This document shows, piece after piece, positions 49,511-58,021 of a stretch of 64,000 bases of DNA. The stretch is from NCBI RefSeq assembly GCF_012295525.1, contig NZ_CP051167.1, forward strand, positions 5,493,299-5,557,298, in the 5' to 3' direction. The notes below the pieces were generated by a model that searched no databases, had not been told where the DNA came from, and saw only the letters and a program-made list of their open reading frames with translations. A program made the position numbers and the translations under genes. This DNA comes from Oxynema aestuarii AP17 (GTDB lineage: Bacteria > Cyanobacteriota > Cyanobacteriia > Cyanobacteriales > Laspinemataceae). Position 1 is the first letter of the stretch, and each line of letters opens with the position of its first letter.

Positions 49511-50110
49511 ATGGATCGCGAATATATTACCAAGCATCGGATGGTAACTTACTACAACCAAGTTAGAATTATTAAATCTTTAGGAAAATCAGTTACAAAT
49601 ATTTTAGAAATTGGTATCTTAAATTCGATTTTTGCTCATCTTATGAGTCCTAATGGTTATCAGGTGACAACGGCTGATATTAACCCAGATCTCAAACCAG
49701 ATATTCTACTTAACTTAATGACAGACTTTGAACTGCCAAAAGATACTTTCGATGTTATTGTTGCATTTCAAGTCTTAGAACATATTCCTTACGATTTTTT
49801 TGAAAAAGTTTTAATCAAGTTTTCAGAAGCCAGCAAAAAATATGTTGTAATTTCCCTACCCTATCAAAGTATTTTTATGACCCTACAGTTTCATGCTTCT
49901 TTCGCTTGGACTCCAAAATATCTAAAATTAGAAATTCCTAAATTTTGGCATTCAACTCCCTTGTCTGAAGAACATTACTGGGAAATTGGCTTAAAGGGAT
50001 ATCCTAAAAAACGCATCCTCAAATCCATTGAAACCACAGGTCTGAAATTGAAACGACAATTCCAGGATCCCTATTATCCATATCACTACTTTTTTGTACT
50101 TGAGAAATAA
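49511..50110 (+). CDS. Class I SAM-dependent methyltransferase
   Basis: A 199-residue methyltransferase. Motif I is a variant, ILEIGILNSIFAHLM (usual ExGxGxG loosened), followed by VTTADINPDLKPDIL with the acidic residue that binds the adenosyl ribose, and DVIVAFQVLEHIPYDFFEKVL, the motif-IV/post-motif found in sugar and polysaccharide methyltransferases. The unusual loop weakens the certainty of activity. Inside the polysaccharide cluster it may methylate a sugar or cap a chain. A T-poor hairpin at 50173-50196 may end this transcript. Confidence 0.75.
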   Translation: MDREYITKHRMVTYYNQVRIIKSLGKSVTNILEIGILNSIFAHLMSPNGYQVTTADINPDLKPDILLNLMTDFELPKDTFDVIVAFQVLEHIPYDFFEKVLIKFSEASKKYVVISLPYQSIFMTLQFHASFAWTPKYLKLEIPKFWHSTPLSEEHYWEIGLKGYPKKRILKSIETTGLKLKRQFQDPYYPYHYFFVLEK

Positions 50111-50172
50111 TGAATTTAACTCAACTCTCTATGAGCAAAAAATAATGTTAATTGATGAATAACACTAATGAC

Positions 50173-50196
50173 TGACCCCTTCATTTGTTGGGGTCA
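50173..50196 (+). terminator. Hairpin after methyltransferase gene
   Basis: TGACCCC (50173-50179) pairs with GGGGTCA (50190-50196) over 10 nt. No T tract, hence tentative. Confidence 0.4.
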
Positions 50197-50338
50197 TTGA
50201 ATCGATTCAATTAATTTATTTATAGAATTAAAATTTATTTGTGTAGAGATTAAACTATTTATTGGAGTTTATTTGAGTAGATATAAAATCGTTGTTTATA
50301 GATTTGGGTGGATTAAATTGTACAAAATAACTTGATTG

Positions 50339-51391
50339 ATGATTGATTGTTTTTTAGCGATAGTTGGTATTAATTGGTTTTTGAAGGATCTGATGATTCA
50401 CGACCCTTCCTTGAATCTACCCTTTTTAGAGAGTATGTTAGATCGCTCCACTCAACCTTTGAGTAGTGATGCAGCAATTGCAGATCGAAACTTAGAAATG
50501 TCAACTTCAAAAAACATTAAAGTTTTCATTCTAGCCGGACAATCAAACATGGTTGGTTCGTTATCAAACATGGAAGATTTGCCCTCCGAAATGACTGTAA
50601 CTCAAAATAATACTCTTTGGTACGATCGCCAAAATCGGTGGGTTCCCCTTAAGCCACCTACCGAACCCTTACCTTCAACAGGGAGAATGGCATATCAAGT
50701 TGGGTTTGGTCCGGAAATTTCTGTAGGTGTATCTATCTCAACAGTTATTGGAGAAACAGTCGCACTCATCAAATATTCTAAAAATGGAACCAATCTAGAA
50801 ATAGATTGGAATCCAAATTATCCAAACTCTCTCTATCATAAAATGCTCGTTCTTGTCAATGAGGCGATCGGCGACTTATCTCAATTAGGGTATACTCCTG
50901 AAATTTCAGGTTTTTTTTGGATGCAAGGAGAATCGGATGCTAAATCAGATTTTTACATGGCTAACAACTATGCTTTAAACTTAAGCAACTTTATTCAGAC
51001 CTTGCGAAAAGACTTAAATCAACCCAATCTCCCCTTTGTATATGGTTTGATTCCACTAACTAACCAACATCAAACCAGTTTTGGTGACTTTATTTACGCC
51101 GACCAAGTCAGAGAAAATCAAAAGTTAGTTGCCAAGAACTTATCTTATACTCAAACTTTATCTACTTTATCGTTGTCTAAAGCAGAAGATAATCTTCACT
51201 TTGACTCCCAAGGTTATATCAATTTAGGAAAAAATTTCGCTGCAAAATGGTTAGAAATGGATGGATCCCTGCAAAATTATTTACGCGAACCAGCAGATCG
51301 ATATCAATGGACAAAAATCAATACATTCCCTCCCATTTTTACACCTAATTTAGCTATTTATGGAAGACAGTGCTTATCTTCTCTTAACTAA
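50339..51391 (+). CDS. Acetylesterase of the SASA/CE6 type
   Basis: A 350-residue SGNH-type esterase. The nucleophile block is ILAGQSNMVGS, the oxyanion Gly/Asn region includes YSKNGTNLEIDWNP, followed by FFWMQGESDAKSD, and the catalytic Asp/His block is NLHFDSQGYINLG. This matches PF03629 (sialate O-acetylesterase/carbohydrate esterase 6), which removes acetyl groups from polysaccharides. The N-terminus is hydrophobic but not a clear signal, so location is open. ATG 50339 is used (a TTG lies one codon earlier). It would counterbalance the O-acyltransferase encoded next. Confidence 0.82.
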   Translation: MIDCFLAIVGINWFLKDLMIHDPSLNLPFLESMLDRSTQPLSSDAAIADRNLEMSTSKNIKVFILAGQSNMVGSLSNMEDLPSEMTVTQNNTLWYDRQNRWVPLKPPTEPLPSTGRMAYQVGFGPEISVGVSISTVIGETVALIKYSKNGTNLEIDWNPNYPNSLYHKMLVLVNEAIGDLSQLGYTPEISGFFWMQGESDAKSDFYMANNYALNLSNFIQTLRKDLNQPNLPFVYGLIPLTNQHQTSFGDFIYADQVRENQKLVAKNLSYTQTLSTLSLSKAEDNLHFDSQGYINLGKNFAAKWLEMDGSLQNYLREPADRYQWTKINTFPPIFTPNLAIYGRQCLSSLN

Positions 51392-51448
51392 TATTCTAAG
51401 GTTTTATTTTTTGGAAAATGGTTGTCGCTTTTCTAAAAGCTATAGCAA

Positions 51449-52597
51449 TTAAAGGTCTACATTAATGTTATTGAGAAATTCAACAGTTTGAGAGTTAGTC
51501 TCTAACCACAATGCTCGCTGGTTCCTAGTTGTTGATAAGTAATCATCAATATTGTCTGTATTTATTACCGTACCAAAATCTGAAGGAATTTGATTGTGAT
51601 TTTGATTCAAAAGACGCTGAAAAATTAATTCACCCACTGCTTGACTATAGTGAGAACTATCTAAATAATTAGACATGCGATCGCTAATTATTTCTTCAGT
51701 GATACTATTGTAACCGGAGAAGTCCCAAACTTCTGAGATTTTTACGACTTCACGCTTCCATTGTTCAAAAATTGGCCAGATTCCAGCCTTATGAATTGCT
51801 TCCCATTGAGTTACATGGGAAGGAGAGATAAATATATACAAATCTATGTTTTTCTCCTTGCAAGTTTCAACTATCTTCTTCAAATATTCTAAAGACGCTG
51901 GAGAAAGTTGATAATCTTTATAAAGACTTCGATCTTCCAAAAACCTCTTTAATGTGACTTCAAATCCCTTGATTTTCGATTCTTCTGGTAAATTATAGCG
52001 AATAAAATACTTTTCATTACGAGTTCCGTAATCATCATAAGGGGTCAATGTTTTACCCGCTTGATTCCATTGAATTGTTTCAAAACTTGCAAAAACAGTA
52101 TCAATTGAAAAAGTCCATTTTAAAAAACTCGACCAAAAATATTTTTGTTCTAATAAATCTTCATAAAAGCTTGCATCTGCATCTCGATTTTCATTAAACA
52201 TGAAAAAATCGATTCCTAAAATAACTTTTTTAATATTCGGTTCTACTGCTATACTCTGTTGAAAATAACGCATAACCTCATACATATTTGCCCCTAAAAT
52301 CCCTAAATTGTAAACAGTGTTAATATCAAGCTGTTTCACGTGACGGGGATTTAAGCCGACATCAGTTCGAGATGAACCGAGTAATAATATTTTAGGTTTT
52401 TTTTGTAAGACTTCTAATGACTTAAATATCCGTACATTAGTCTCTTGTTTGATTTTTGAAAGATTTACATTCTTGATGGTAATAAAGTTAAATATACCAT
52501 AAGGATCTATGAATAAATTAAAACTCAATAAGGTAAAACATTGCACAGAAAAAAATATTACTAAAAATATTAAGTATTTCTTGAATTTATAAACCAT
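51449..52597 (-). CDS. SGNH-like membrane-anchored partner of MBOAT acyltransferase
   Basis: A 382-residue protein with one N-terminal membrane helix (YLIFLVIFFSVQCFTLLSFN) and an outer domain of SGNH/DltD-AlgX type: LLLGSSRTDVGLNP (nucleophile Ser block), NLGILGANMYEVM, and the late D-x-x-H in SNYLDSSHYSQAVGE. Such proteins sit beside MBOAT enzymes and move acyl groups onto extracellular polysaccharide. Here the MBOAT gene is immediately upstream in the same leftward unit, 79 bp away. The exact acceptor is unknown. Confidence 0.8.
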   Translation of the reverse strand: MVYKFKKYLIFLVIFFSVQCFTLLSFNLFIDPYGIFNFITIKNVNLSKIKQETNVRIFKSLEVLQKKPKILLLGSSRTDVGLNPRHVKQLDINTVYNLGILGANMYEVMRYFQQSIAVEPNIKKVILGIDFFMFNENRDADASFYEDLLEQKYFWSSFLKWTFSIDTVFASFETIQWNQAGKTLTPYDDYGTRNEKYFIRYNLPEESKIKGFEVTLKRFLEDRSLYKDYQLSPASLEYLKKIVETCKEKNIDLYIFISPSHVTQWEAIHKAGIWPIFEQWKREVVKISEVWDFSGYNSITEEIISDRMSNYLDSSHYSQAVGELIFQRLLNQNHNQIPSDFGTVINTDNIDDYLSTTRNQRALWLETNSQTVEFLNNINVDL

Positions 52598-52676
52598 ATT
52601 GTCTCGCCATTGAACTGAATAGATTTATCTCTAACATTCTAAAAGAAATAAATAAAGAAATAAATTCATATTCTAT

Positions 52677-54149
52677 TCAAAATTGGAAATATAAAAATTC
52701 TGATATTCTATTAAAAAATAGAAAACAAGTAGTTGCCAGCATACTCGTTAATATAGCCGTTCTTAAATTAGGTTTAAATCGACTCATTAGTTCTTGAGTA
52801 TTAGGTAAAGTCAGAGTACTTACAAACACAATGAATAAGATTATTAGACTATTTTTTCCTCCAATGGGTGGAAGATAGAGAAGTTCTTGCCATCCTTTAA
52901 AAATACCTCCAATCGGTACCCAATTCAAAAATATTTTGAAAGTATGGGGTAATAAAATACCTTCGATACCAGTCATTACTTTAATGATATGAAAAGCATC
53001 TGCAAAAGTTTTAGCTCTGAATAATACCCAACTCAGCAAAATTCCATGAAATGTCAAAATCCATGCCAAAAACTTGGGTATAGAAATGCCTAAACGTCGC
53101 CAGATTTGGTTGATGACTAAAAGCAGACCGTGCATACCACCCCAAATAACAAAAGTCCAACCTGCACCATGCCAAAGTCCACCTAAAAGCATCGTAATTA
53201 TTAAGTTAATATAACGTCTAAATTCTCCCAGTCGATTGCCACCGAGAGGAATATAGAGATAATCCCGTAAAAAGTTAGATAAAGTAATATGCCAGCGACG
53301 CCAAAAATCAATTATTGAAGTTGCTTTATAAGGAGAGTTAAAGTTGATAGGTAATTGGATATTAAACATCCATCCCAATCCAATTGCCATATCTGAATAA
53401 CCGGAAAAATCAAAATAAAGTTGAAAAGTGTAGCTGATAGCACCTATCCACGCCTCTAAAAAGCTAACTGAATCGGCATTATTAAAAACTAAGGTAACCC
53501 AAGGGGAGAGATTATCTGCAATGATAACTTTCTTAGATAAACCAAGAATAAATAAAGTAACTCCTTTTGCAAAATTTTCCTCAGAAAATCGAAAAATAGA
53601 CAATTTGTGAAATTGTGGAATCAGTTCATTGTGGCGAAGAATGGGTCCGGCGATTAGTTGAGGAAAAAATGATACAAATAGAGTGTAGCTAATCAAATCA
53701 TATTTTTGTTCTTTTGTTTCTCCTTTGTAAACATCAACTAAATAAGCAATTTGAGTGAATGTATAAAATGAAATGGCTAAAGGTAAAACAATATTCAGAT
53801 TAGGTAAGTTAGTTTTGAAGCTGGAATTTATAGAGTTAACGACAAAATCAGCATATTTATAGTAACCCAACAAACCTAAGTTAAAAATCGTGCCACAGAC
53901 TAGAAGTCCCTTAGCTCTTGCTGATTTCTGTTTATTCCTATCAAGTAACTGCCCGAAAACATAATTTACCAGGATAGAAGTTAGGAGAATTAATAAATAC
54001 TTAAAATTCCAATATCCATAGAAAAATAAAGAAGCAAGTGTCAACCAAAGAAAAGAAAATCTAAAATTTCTAATTTTTGGAATAAAAAAAAATCCTAAAA
54101 TGGTAATGGGGAGAAAAACAAAAATGAAGATATAAGAATTAAAAAGCAT
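52677..54149 (-). CDS. MBOAT family O-acyltransferase (AlgI-like)
   Basis: A 490-residue polytopic protein with roughly ten helices. Diagnostic blocks: PLAISFYTFTQIAYLVDVYK, FFPQLIAGPILRHNELIPQF, YFDFSGYSDMAIGLGWMF, SPYKATSIIDFWRRWHITLSNFLRDYLYIPLGG with the first active-site His, and LGGLWHGAGWTFVIWGGMHG with the second. These match AlgI/DltB, which pass acetyl (or other acyl) groups across the membrane to a secreted partner. First of a leftward pair with the SGNH protein, after the sulfotransferase gene. AT-rich composition. Confidence 0.93.
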   Translation of the reverse strand: MLFNSYIFIFVFLPITILGFFFIPKIRNFRFSFLWLTLASLFFYGYWNFKYLLILLTSILVNYVFGQLLDRNKQKSARAKGLLVCGTIFNLGLLGYYKYADFVVNSINSSFKTNLPNLNIVLPLAISFYTFTQIAYLVDVYKGETKEQKYDLISYTLFVSFFPQLIAGPILRHNELIPQFHKLSIFRFSEENFAKGVTLFILGLSKKVIIADNLSPWVTLVFNNADSVSFLEAWIGAISYTFQLYFDFSGYSDMAIGLGWMFNIQLPINFNSPYKATSIIDFWRRWHITLSNFLRDYLYIPLGGNRLGEFRRYINLIITMLLGGLWHGAGWTFVIWGGMHGLLLVINQIWRRLGISIPKFLAWILTFHGILLSWVLFRAKTFADAFHIIKVMTGIEGILLPHTFKIFLNWVPIGGIFKGWQELLYLPPIGGKNSLIILFIVFVSTLTLPNTQELMSRFKPNLRTAILTSMLATTCFLFFNRISEFLYFQF

Positions 54150-54200
54150 ATTTAGCTATATCTTTTAGGTTGTTAATTGCTTTTTTTCGATCGCAATCCA

Positions 54201-55109
54201 TTAATACATCCAATGAGAAAGGTCTCTTTTCAGTAACTCTTGTAAATTTAAAATATCTTTTTTAAAGTAAAGAGATAATTCTTGTTTTTGTGAGGTTTGT
54301 AGGGTTTCTGCTTGTCCTGTATTTTTTCGATAAGCTTTGGCAGCTAGAGGCTTACGGATGTGACTCGGAATAAGCGGTCGAAGTATTGATTTAATGGGAT
54401 TATTATTTTTTAAAAAATTAAATAGAAATTTATTTTTTTGGACAAAAGAAGAGACATTATGCTTGACAGACATGTCTGGTTTGAACTGAGGATCTACACC
54501 TAAAAAACTGAATATATCTTCAATTGTTGCCTCCGGTTGTTGTTTCCAGTCTTCATATAACAAAACTTTAATTTGCTTGCGATCGCAAATCTCAAAATAA
54601 TGTTGAAGCTGCTGGTAATATAAACCAACGTGTTTGTAGTGCCATGCTGGAGACCAATGCTTGTTAATCCTATCTTCTTCTTGTTGGCAAGCTTCTAAAA
54701 AATCTCCAATCCATTCGCGACCATCCCGACGTAAATGTAAGAAATGAGAATAAGCGCGATCGATGGGATTGCGAAGAATAGCAATTAACTTCGCATCGGG
54801 AATGTAGTGATTGATACGGTTAGCCGTTTCAGGAATATATAAATACATCGTTGAAGCTTCTCCGATCGCCTTTTCCTGAGAAACTCCAGAAAATAAAGCT
54901 TGATAGTCTTCTAAATTGACAATTGAATGATTTGTTCCCGCTTCGGCAGCACCCGGACCGATGTAATCCGGTTGTTTTCCTTCAAAGGCAAAAAAATTAG
55001 GTTCCTTGACGGGACTCATATAAATTTCTGGATGCTGCTTTAAATATGCATAAAGGGCTGTAGTTCCAGCTTTTGCCGCCCCAATAATCAAAAAGTTTGG
55101 CATTGTCAT
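54201..55109 (-). CDS. PAPS-dependent sulfotransferase
   Basis: A 302-residue sulfotransferase. The 5'-phosphosulfate-binding loop is FLIIGAAKAGTTALYAYLKQ at the N-terminus, followed by the catalytic-region KEPNFFAFEGK. The 3'-phosphate-binding block is KLIAILRNPIDRAYSHFLHL (Arg and Ser conserved). Family length is normal. Its substrate is probably a sugar of the exported polysaccharide made by the flanking genes, as in sulfated cyanobacterial exopolysaccharides, but that is inference. Start of the leftward sulfotransferase-MBOAT-SGNH unit. Confidence 0.92.
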   Translation of the reverse strand: MTMPNFLIIGAAKAGTTALYAYLKQHPEIYMSPVKEPNFFAFEGKQPDYIGPGAAEAGTNHSIVNLEDYQALFSGVSQEKAIGEASTMYLYIPETANRINHYIPDAKLIAILRNPIDRAYSHFLHLRRDGREWIGDFLEACQQEEDRINKHWSPAWHYKHVGLYYQQLQHYFEICDRKQIKVLLYEDWKQQPEATIEDIFSFLGVDPQFKPDMSVKHNVSSFVQKNKFLFNFLKNNNPIKSILRPLIPSHIRKPLAAKAYRKNTGQAETLQTSQKQELSLYFKKDILNLQELLKRDLSHWMY

Positions 55110-55268
55110 CGTCGATTTTACCTCTAAATTCTCTTGCCGTTGAGTGCTGGCTCTCCGACGAAGTAGGGAAATCCGAATCCCTATCGGGGGGTCATCCCGG
55201 ATCCGCGATCGCCCAAATTCTCGCAGAATCTATACTTGAGACTCCAAGCAAAATTATAACTAACCACC

Positions 55269-57254
55269 ATGACTGTACTCGAAAAAGGCACGATCGCCAT
55301 CCATACTGAAAATATTTTTCCCATTATCAAGAAATCTCTCTACTCCGACCACGAAGTATTTTTCCGCGAACTGATCTCCAACGCCGTAGACGCCATCTCC
55401 AAACTCAAAATGGTCTCCCTCTCCGGCGAAATCAACGGCGAACTCGGCGACCCCGAAATCGTCATCAGCGTCGATAAAGACAAAAAAACCCTCTCCATCT
55501 CCGACAACGGCATCGGCATGACCGCCGACGAGATCAAAAAATACATCAACCAAGTCGCCTTCTCCAGCGCCGAAGAATTCATCGAAAAATACAAAAGCGC
55601 CTCCGACAACCAAATCATCGGACACTTCGGACTCGGTTTTTACTCCTCCTTCATGGTCGCCAGCCAAGTCGAAATCGATACCCTCTCCTACCAACAAGGC
55701 GCCCAAGCCGTCCACTGGACCTGCGACGGTTCCCCCGAATTTCAACTCGAAGACTCCTCTCGAACCACCCGAGGCACCACCATCATCCTCACCCTACCCG
55801 ACGAAGAAAAAGAATACCTCGAAACCCCCCGCCTCCAACAACTCATTAAAACCTACTGCGACTTCATGCCCGTTCCCATCAAACTCGATGGCGAAGTCGT
55901 CAACCGCCAAAAAGCCCTCTGGCGCGAATCTCCCAGCAACCTCAAAGACGAAGACTACCTCGAACTCTACCGCTACCTCTACCCCTTCCAAGACGAACCC
56001 CTCCTCTGGGTTCACCTCAAAACCGACTACCCCTTCCTCGTCAACGGCATCCTCTACTTCCCCAAACTGCGCCCGGACGTCGATGTCAGCAAAGGCAACA
56101 TCAAACTATTCTGCAACCAAGTCTTCGTCAGCGACCACTGCGAAGAAATCATCCCGAAATTCCTGCTGCCGATGCGTGGCATCCTCGACAGCCCCGACAT
56201 TCCCCTCAACGTTTCCCGCAGTGCCCTACAGATGGACCGCACCGTGCGGAAAATTGCCGACTTCATCGCCAAAAAAGTAGGCGATCGCCTCAAAGCACTC
56301 TACAACGAAAACCGCCAAGAATACATCCGGTGTTGGAAAGACCTCGGCACCTTCGTTAAATTCGGCTGCCTCAACGACGACAAATTCAAAAAACAAGTCG
56401 AAGATCTCGTCATCTACCGCACCACCGCCGACCTCAGCCCCGCCCAACCCGACACCCCCGCCGTCGAAGTCCAAGGCGAAGAAGGCGACGCCTGGAAAGA
56501 AGTTCAAAGCGACAGCAACACCGAAGGTCCCTCCTACACCACCCTCGACGAATACCTCCAACGCAACCAAGCCCGTCACGAAAATCGCGTCTTCTACTGC
56601 ACCGACGAAGTCTCCCAAGCCACCTACGTCCAACTGCACAAAAGTCAGGGCTTAGAAGTCCTCTTTATGGACTCCTTCATCGACCCCCACTTCATCAGCT
56701 TCCTCGAACGAGAACACCAAGACGTTAAATTCTCCCGCGTTGACGCCGAAATCGACGAAAAACTGCTCGACAAAGACAAAAGTACCGAAATCGTCGATCC
56801 GACCACCAACAAAACCCGAGGCGAACAAATTAAAGAACTCTTCCAAAACGCCCTCAACAAACCCAAACTCAACATCCGCACCGAAGCCCTCAAAGGCGAA
56901 GACGCCAAAGCCACACCCCCCGCAATGGTATTGCTACCCGAATTCCTGCGCCGCCTGCGCGACATGAACGCCCTCGTCGCCCAAGAAAACGTCGAATTCC
57001 CCGAAGAACACATCTTGCTAGTCAACACCGCCCATCCCTTAATTCAGAACTTGGCGCAAATGACCCAAGGCAACATCATTCAACCCGGCGACGCCCAATC
57101 CCCCTCTGCCGAACTTGCCGAACAAATTTGCCGCCACGTCTACGACCTCGCCCTGATGGCGCAAAAAGGCTTTGACGCCGACGGGATGAAATCTTTCGTC
57201 GAACGGTCCAATGACGTATTGACCAACTTGACTCAAAAAGCCTTCGGGAGTTAG
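55269..57254 (+). CDS. htpG: Hsp90 chaperone HtpG
   Basis: A 661-residue Hsp90. The N-terminal ATPase (about 1-215) has ELISNAVDAISKLK, SISDNGIGMTADEI and GHFGLGFYSSFMVA, all ATP-contact motifs. The middle domain includes FPKLRPD and NVSRSALQMDR with the catalytic-loop Arg; the C-terminal dimerisation domain is present, but the MEEVD tail of eukaryotic forms is absent, as in bacteria. Divergent from the sulfotransferase gene, marking the right border of the AT-rich cluster. In cyanobacteria HtpG supports phycobilisome linkers and heat tolerance. Composition is again high-GC and C-ending. Confidence 0.97.
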   Translation: MTVLEKGTIAIHTENIFPIIKKSLYSDHEVFFRELISNAVDAISKLKMVSLSGEINGELGDPEIVISVDKDKKTLSISDNGIGMTADEIKKYINQVAFSSAEEFIEKYKSASDNQIIGHFGLGFYSSFMVASQVEIDTLSYQQGAQAVHWTCDGSPEFQLEDSSRTTRGTTIILTLPDEEKEYLETPRLQQLIKTYCDFMPVPIKLDGEVVNRQKALWRESPSNLKDEDYLELYRYLYPFQDEPLLWVHLKTDYPFLVNGILYFPKLRPDVDVSKGNIKLFCNQVFVSDHCEEIIPKFLLPMRGILDSPDIPLNVSRSALQMDRTVRKIADFIAKKVGDRLKALYNENRQEYIRCWKDLGTFVKFGCLNDDKFKKQVEDLVIYRTTADLSPAQPDTPAVEVQGEEGDAWKEVQSDSNTEGPSYTTLDEYLQRNQARHENRVFYCTDEVSQATYVQLHKSQGLEVLFMDSFIDPHFISFLEREHQDVKFSRVDAEIDEKLLDKDKSTEIVDPTTNKTRGEQIKELFQNALNKPKLNIRTEALKGEDAKATPPAMVLLPEFLRRLRDMNALVAQENVEFPEEHILLVNTAHPLIQNLAQMTQGNIIQPGDAQSPSAELAEQICRHVYDLALMAQKGFDADGMKSFVERSNDVLTNLTQKAFGS

Positions 57255-57266
57255 GAAATCCGTAGC

Positions 57267-57283
57267 GCGGGCATCTTGCCCGC
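57267..57283. repeat. Dispersed hairpin repeat GCGGGCATCTTGCCCGC
   Basis: A 7-bp stem (GCGGGCA/TGCCCGC) with a TCT loop, 12 bp after the htpG stop. Member of the family at 9926, 19923 and 22336. Confidence 0.7.
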
Positions 57284-57290
57284 CAGCATT

Positions 57291-57330
57291 GTTGCCCACT
57301 GTTGGCTACTGTTGGCTACTGTTGCCCACT
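57291..57330. repeat. Decamer tandem repeat x4
   Basis: Four 10-mers: GTTGCCCACT, GTTGGCTACT, GTTGGCTACT, GTTGCCCACT, in the order A-B-B-A, between htpG and rpmB. Confidence 0.85.
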
Positions 57331-57413
57331 CCCCCTATTCCCCGATCCGAACCAAAACTAGGTACAATTAGAGATCGTGTCTGAAATAGCGAAACCGTAC
57401 CGGGAGAAATCTT

Positions 57414-57650
57414 ATGTCGCGTAAATGCCAATTGACCGGGAAAAAGGCGAATAACGCCATGTCCGTTTCCCACTCGCACCGCCGCACCCATCGCCTCCAA
57501 CACGCCAACATCCAAGAGAAAAGAGTCTGGTGGCCCCAAGGCAATCGCTGGGTGAAATTGCGTCTGTCCACCAAAGCAATTAAAACTTTGGATCGCAAAG
57601 GCTTGCAAGCTTTCGCCAAAGAAGCCGGGATTAACCTCAACAAACTCTAA
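57414..57650 (+). CDS. rpmB: 50S ribosomal protein L28
   Basis: A 78-residue L28. The N-terminus [20 protein letters not shown] is the standard L28 start, with [20 protein letters not shown] and the basic segment [23 protein letters not shown] lies upstream of ATG 57414. Monocistronic, followed by a terminator. Confidence 0.97.
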   Translation: MSRKCQLTGKKANNAMSVSHSHRRTHRLQHANIQEKRVWWPQGNRWVKLRLSTKAIKTLDRKGLQAFAKEAGINLNKL

Positions 57651-57689
57651 ACAAAATTGCCTGAATTTGATTAAATTCGGTCAAAAAAA

Positions 57690-57723
57690 GGGAGACTAGC
57701 CGTTTGCTAGCCTCCTCTTTTTT
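57690..57723 (+). terminator. Terminator after rpmB
   Basis: The GGGAG-A-CTAGC arm (57690-57700) pairs with GCTAG-C-CTCC (57706-57715) around a CGTTT loop, with a six-T run at 57718-57723. Confidence 0.7.
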
Positions 57724-58021
57724 ATTCTTTTTGATGTTATCGCAGCTTTTATCGATTCTTCAGTTTTCACCAGTTTTTGAGAAAGCAACAATCGCCCCCG
57801 TCGGGACTCCCGACTCCCCCCTCCCAACTCCCCACTCCCGAAGTTTTAACCAGCAATTGATAACTTTTCGAGCCAACCTGGGTATGCTTGAACTTAGATA
57901 TTACGCCAGTTCCACTGGTTTGTCCGGAAATGTACCGATTGTCAAGTGCCGGACAAATAAGTTAACACGGAAACGAAAGTCTATCTTATCCATCCGTCAG
58001 ATCGCCACCTAGGGAGCAGCT
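57724..58021. other. rpmB-hpsA intergenic region
   Basis: The hpsA promoter must be here (the whole rpmB-hpsA gap is about 370 bp). A rightward frame at 57704-58012 overlaps the terminator and is not protein-like. GGGAG precedes the hpsA ATG. No other motif recognised. Confidence 0.5.

Noticed and set aside
57704..58012. Rightward 102-codon frame before hpsA
   Set aside because: Starts inside the rpmB terminator and shows no protein-like pattern.
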